Under the pieces are notes generated by a model. The model was not told the DNA's origin. It made no database searches and saw nothing but the letters and a program-made list of their open reading frames with translations. Made by a program: the position numbers and the translations under genes. Below, one piece after another: positions 6,185 through 9,277 of a stretch of 9,277 nt of DNA. Every line of letters begins with the position of its first letter. Within the stretch, counting starts at the first letter, position 1. The stretch is from an uncultured Acidimicrobiia bacterium (lineage in GTDB: Bacteria; Actinomycetota; Acidimicrobiia; Spongiisociales; JAENVV01), in assembly GCA_905480085.1 (NCBI GenBank), contig CAJQPD010000117.1, forward strand, positions 1 to 9,277, given 5' to 3'.

Positions 6185-9150
6185 CGGACAAATGCCTCTC
6201 GTCCTTCAGGCCAGAGGGGGCACACCAGTTTTACGGAGCAGTTATTGCAGTGCATGCCCATCCGCGGGGTCCAATCTTCCGCCCGGATCCCCTCGGCGAT
6301 CTCGGCCATGGAACCGAGAACCTCATCGAGTCGTGACGGATCGAATGCCACCCACTTTTTCTTCCGGTCGGCGGCGGGATACCAGAACTCGGCTTCGGTT
6401 GGTGTGCCGTGTTTGAGGATCTCAGGGTCCTTTTGAGCTGCCGCCAGGTAGAACGCCAGTTGGATGGATTCAGCCGCGTCGGCCTGGCTGGGGATGCTCG
6501 TTGAGGTCTTGTAGTCGACGACCCGGAGTTCGCCCTCGGCTTGTCGTTCTATACGATCGGCCCGGCCATTCCAGGTGATGTTGTTGATGTCCATCGAGAG
6601 CGTGTGTTCGAGAATCACCGCCGTCGCTCCCGGACGGATCCAGTCGGCGTATAGCTCGGTCAGCAGTTTGGTGGCTTTGTTGTACCAGGCCAGTTGGCGA
6701 GCTCCGACGTCGAGGTCGTACGTGTCGAACAGTTCGTCGAGCCATACCAGCGCATCGTCGAGGGTTGAGCGATCGGCGCCGGTTGCGACGGCGCGGCGCT
6801 CGGCCTGTTCGAGCACGTCGTGGATCAAGCTCCCGAAGGTGGCGTAGCGTCCGAATTCGCTGGCAATGCCGAGCCGCCGCTCGAATGCGTACCGTCGCGG
6901 GCAGGCGTCATATGAGGTTGCCTGGCTCGGGGAAAACGTTGCCTGGTCGGGGATCAACCCGTGATCTCCGCCCCGGGGCCGGACCCCGGCAAAGTCGAGC
7001 GGGTGACGAACGGCGCGGTTCGGTCTCCTGGCCAGGACCTCGGCTGCGGCCAATCGGAAGCCCGCTCCTACCGCCGGGTCGGTGAGCCGTCGCCTGAGCA
7101 GCGCTTCGGCCTCAAGCGCTGTCACGGGGATTTCGTCGGTTTCGTCGACAACGTTGGGCGGAGCATCGTCGTCGAGGGCCGTCAGGAAGCGGCTCGGGCG
7201 TCTATCTGTTTCGTCGATACCGGCCGAGGTGGCGGTCCAGATGGCGTGGCGGGCGGCCCGGGTGGTGGCCGTGTAGGCGAGTCGCCGTTCTTCCGCCAGT
7301 CGGAATTGGAGGCTGTCGGCGATGTCGTGGTTGGGGGACAGCAGGTGTGGTTGAAGCAGGGAGCGGTTCCTTCGCAGGTCGGGGAAGGAACCTTCGGTCG
7401 CGTCGGCGATGAAGACCACATCGAACTCAAGACCTTTGGACTGATGAAGGGTCGTGAGCGTCAAGCGGTCGCCATCGGGCCGGAACGAGAGGAGAGGGTT
7501 GGCCTCGAAGTCATCCTGCTCGGTGAGCTTCCCGTATGCGTGCAGGCCCACCTGGGGGTCCCGCTCAAATTGGCGCTCCACCGCTTGAGCGAGCGCCGAC
7601 CAGGCGGCCCGATAGGGGGCCGCCGACGGAGAGGCCACCAGTCCTTCAAACTGGGGGAGCGTTGACCAGACGTGCCAGAACCCGTTCACGGCCGGAAGCT
7701 CAGTTGCCCAGGTGTCATCGCGAATGAGCGTTGCCAGCGGCCTGAGCCACTCTGAGTCGTAGGCCTCGAGAATCGTCGCCCAGTCGTTGCCGGTTGATCG
7801 GCGCAGCCGAAGTAGGTCGCGCTCGGTGGCCAAAGCCGTACGAAACATCGGGCCGAGGAGCAGGCGGCGAATCGCCCTATCACAGTCGTCGGCTGCCCCG
7901 GTCCCGACCTTCGCGTCATGGTGATGGGCGGCGTTGGCGATATCGAACACGGCCCTGACGCCCGGATGATCGGCCAGGCGCGTGTCCGGTGAATCATGGG
8001 GAATGGCGCGCCGTTCAAGCGCCCGGGATAACTCGGCGAGAAAGCGCCGTTTGGATCGAACCAGGACGGCCATCTTGTGATAGGGAACCGACTCTGTGAT
8101 GTGCATCTGCTGAACCCTCTTGGCGATCCATTCGGCCTCCTGGGACTGCTGGGTGAACAGCAAACGCTCAAGCCTTCCGGCATGAGGTGCCGGGATTACC
8201 GGTCGGATGGCTTCGGCGTGAGGGACGAGACGATTGGCCGCGTCAAGGATGACTGCCGGTACGCGAAATGACGTCGTCAGCACGTATTGCTTCACGGTTT
8301 GATCAGCGCTTGAGAACCGGTCGCTGAACCGATCAACGTTGTCGAGTTCGGCACCGCGGAACGAATATACGGACTGGAGGGGGTCGGCCACCACCGTCAG
8401 GTTGCGTCGGCGCTCGGTAACTCCGCCAAGCAAGGCAGCCTGGGCGGCCGTGGTGTCCTGGTACTCGTCGACGAGGACATAGTGATACTGATCGGCGAGG
8501 GCGTCGGCAATGGTGGTTCGTCCGGCCAACTCGACGGCTCGAGCTTGCAGTGTTCCGTAGTCGATCCGATCCGAGGTAGCGATCGCTGCGAGGTACTTGG
8601 ATCGGAACGCGACCAGGCCCCGCCAGTCTGCCCGGGGTGCGGCCAGTGACGACAGTGCAGCGTCATCGAGCAGGTATTCCTGGGACCGCATAATGAAGTC
8701 GGCGACCTCTTCGGCGAAACTTCGGCTATCGAGGAGCGGTCGAAACGGCAGCGGCCAATCGGCGCGGTTTTCGGTTGCGAGCAGTCCGGCCACGACACTC
8801 ACATGTTCAGGGCCCGTCAGCAGCGTCGGCATGGTGTTCCATCCCAAGGCAGCCGGGGCGTGCGCCTCGAGTAGTCGATACGCAAAACTGTGAAAGGTCG
8901 AGACGCTCAGTCCGGAAATCTGCGTGGGGGCGGTCGCGGTGATGGCGTCGCGCAGTCGAGATGCCCCGCGTCGAGAAAATGTCAGAACGAGAATCTGGGA
9001 GGGAGACACGCCGGATTTGAGAATGGCGGCGGCCCGACGGGCCAGGAAGGTTGTTTTTCCCGTGCCTGGCCCGGCGACAATCAGTTGGGGGCCGTCCAAC
9101 AAGGTAAGGGTACGGTCCCAGTCGTCGGGGTCGATACGTTCGGCAGTCAC
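6181..9150 (-). CDS. adnA: AdnA-like helicase-nuclease subunit (UvrD-type motor plus RecB-family nuclease)
   Basis: This is probably AdnA, partner of the downstream AdnB-like protein in a double-strand-break resection heterodimer. The 989-residue protein has Walker A GPGTGKTT (27-34), TFSRRGA (57-63), DEYQD (228-232), ADPLQSVYSFRGA (255-267), TTLHQSKGLEF (566-576) and AYTATTRA (625-632, R631). Its motor departs from consensus: the Q-motif glutamine position is W11, and motif III has A-D-P-L-Q where UvrD proteins usually have G-D-x-D-Q. The nuclease has H777, D865, D879-x-K881 in VDYKT, and Q897/Y901. Four cysteines bracket it: C750, C968, C971 and C977 (C-x2-C-x5-C). The start is GTG at 9150. 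It is the only plausible start, since an in-frame TAA lies nine codons upstream and Walker A begins at residue 27. An AGGG eleven bases upstream is a weak ribosome site. Mycobacterial AdnA is about 1050 residues. Gene order (adnA, then adnB) matches mycobacteria. Confidence 0.86.
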   Translation of the reverse strand: MTAERIDPDDWDRTLTLLDGPQLIVAGPGTGKTTFLARRAAAILKSGVSPSQILVLTFSRRGASRLRDAITATAPTQISGLSVSTFHSFAYRLLEAHAPAALGWNTMPTLLTGPEHVSVVAGLLATENRADWPLPFRPLLDSRSFAEEVADFIMRSQEYLLDDAALSSLAAPRADWRGLVAFRSKYLAAIATSDRIDYGTLQARAVELAGRTTIADALADQYHYVLVDEYQDTTAAQAALLGGVTERRRNLTVVADPLQSVYSFRGAELDNVDRFSDRFSSADQTVKQYVLTTSFRVPAVILDAANRLVPHAEAIRPVIPAPHAGRLERLLFTQQSQEAEWIAKRVQQMHITESVPYHKMAVLVRSKRRFLAELSRALERRAIPHDSPDTRLADHPGVRAVFDIANAAHHHDAKVGTGAADDCDRAIRRLLLGPMFRTALATERDLLRLRRSTGNDWATILEAYDSEWLRPLATLIRDDTWATELPAVNGFWHVWSTLPQFEGLVASPSAAPYRAAWSALAQAVERQFERDPQVGLHAYGKLTEQDDFEANPLLSFRPDGDRLTLTTLHQSKGLEFDVVFIADATEGSFPDLRRNRSLLQPHLLSPNHDIADSLQFRLAEERRLAYTATTRAARHAIWTATSAGIDETDRRPSRFLTALDDDAPPNVVDETDEIPVTALEAEALLRRRLTDPAVGAGFRLAAAEVLARRPNRAVRHPLDFAGVRPRGGDHGLIPDQATFSPSQATSYDACPRRYAFERRLGIASEFGRYATFGSLIHDVLEQAERRAVATGADRSTLDDALVWLDELFDTYDLDVGARQLAWYNKATKLLTELYADWIRPGATAVILEHTLSMDINNITWNGRADRIERQAEGELRVVDYKTSTSIPSQADAAESIQLAFYLAAAQKDPEILKHGTPTEAEFWYPAADRKKKWVAFDPSRLDEVLGSMAEIAEGIRAEDWTPRMGMHCNNCSVKLVCPLWPEGREAFVR
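6195..6200 (-). promoter_or_regulatory. Probable ribosome site of the adnB-like gene, inside the end of adnA
   Basis: GAGAGG on the minus strand lies ten bases before the ATG at 6184, within the last codons of the adnA-like gene. With the ATGA stop-start overlap it points to coupled translation and near-equal production of the two subunits. The spacing is slightly long. Confidence 0.45.
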
Positions 9151-9174
9151 GGCCTGACAGACCCTAGACGGGCG
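9151..9174 (-). other. 24-base spacer between the upstream gene and the adnA-like gene
   Basis: The spacer separates the TAA of the upstream gene from the GTG start. It contains AGGG (9162-9165), the likely but weak ribosome site. It is too short for a typical complete promoter upstream of the ribosome site, so the adnAB pair is probably read from a promoter in or before the upstream gene. Confidence 0.45.
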
Positions 9175-9277
9175 TTATGCCGCGCTTGGCAGCGAGACCG
9201 GAGTCTCTTGAATAACCGTGAAACCGATGCCGGCTTCAGTCAGTGCTCGTTCGGCTTGGGTGAGGAGGTGTTCGGTC
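9175..9277 (-). CDS. Unidentified protein, C-terminal 33 residues only
   Basis: One minus-strand frame is open from the right window edge to a TAA at 9175-9177; the other two minus-strand frames have stops inside this stretch. The 33 residues contain AERALTEAGIGFTVIQE and end in a short Pro/Ser/Ala tail, PVSLPSAA, like the end of a soluble alpha/beta protein. I do not recognise the family from so short a piece. It lies 24 bases upstream of the adnA-like gene on the same strand, so it is probably in the same operon. Its stop is in the same frame as adnA. Confidence 0.55.
   Translation of the reverse strand, partial: TEHLLTQAERALTEAGIGFTVIQETPVSLPSAA

Noticed and set aside
6961..7665. Plus-strand open frame of 234 codons
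   Set aside because: It is antisense to the adnA-like gene across motifs V and VI; its Gly-rich translation has no recognisable domain and there is no clear ribosome site.
3089..9150. Alternative reading as AddAB or RecBCD
   Set aside because: AddB and RecC lack a complete active motor set, and no RecC-like protein or RecD is present. Here both proteins have Walker A, DEYQD and motif VI plus a complete nuclease.

Overview
This is a gene-dense bacterial chromosome segment of moderately high GC content with no mobile element, RNA gene or phage signature. The pair of fused helicase-nuclease genes matches AdnA/AdnB, the heterodimeric double-strand-break resection machine known from mycobacteria and other Actinomycetota. 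Together with a PlsB-type acyltransferase and the codon use, this suggests an actinobacterium. The AdnA/AdnB proteins are shorter than their mycobacterial counterparts and the neighbours differ, so a lineage outside the mycobacteria (for example Acidimicrobiia) is my best guess; this is inference, not shown.

Layout from left to right: (1) 1-2040, minus strand: plsB-like glycerol-3-phosphate acyltransferase, 680 codons visible, cut off at its 3' end by the window edge. (2) 2051-2605, minus: tag, 3-methyladenine DNA glycosylase I, ten bases upstream of plsB and probably co-transcribed with it. (3) 2606-2636: a 31-base gap between divergent starts. (4) 2637-3092, plus: dtd, D-aminoacyl-tRNA deacylase. 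(5) 3089-6184, minus: adnB-like, convergent with dtd and sharing with it a palindromic CTAG that supplies both stop codons. (6) 6181-9150, minus: adnA-like, joined to adnB by an ATGA overlap. (7) 9175-9277, minus: the last 33 codons of an unidentified upstream gene, 24 bases ahead of adnA. There is no gene-free stretch longer than 31 bases.

Functionally, AdnA and AdnB should form one complex that unwinds and degrades DNA ends during double-strand-break repair. Tag removes alkylated adenine, Dtd clears mischarged tRNAs, and PlsB makes the first acylated intermediate of phospholipid synthesis. All five identified genes belong to known families and keep their catalytic signatures. I do not see an undescribed system. 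The points most worth a second look are the different motor signatures of the two Adn subunits, their matching four-cysteine nuclease ends, and the extreme compaction of the gene junctions.
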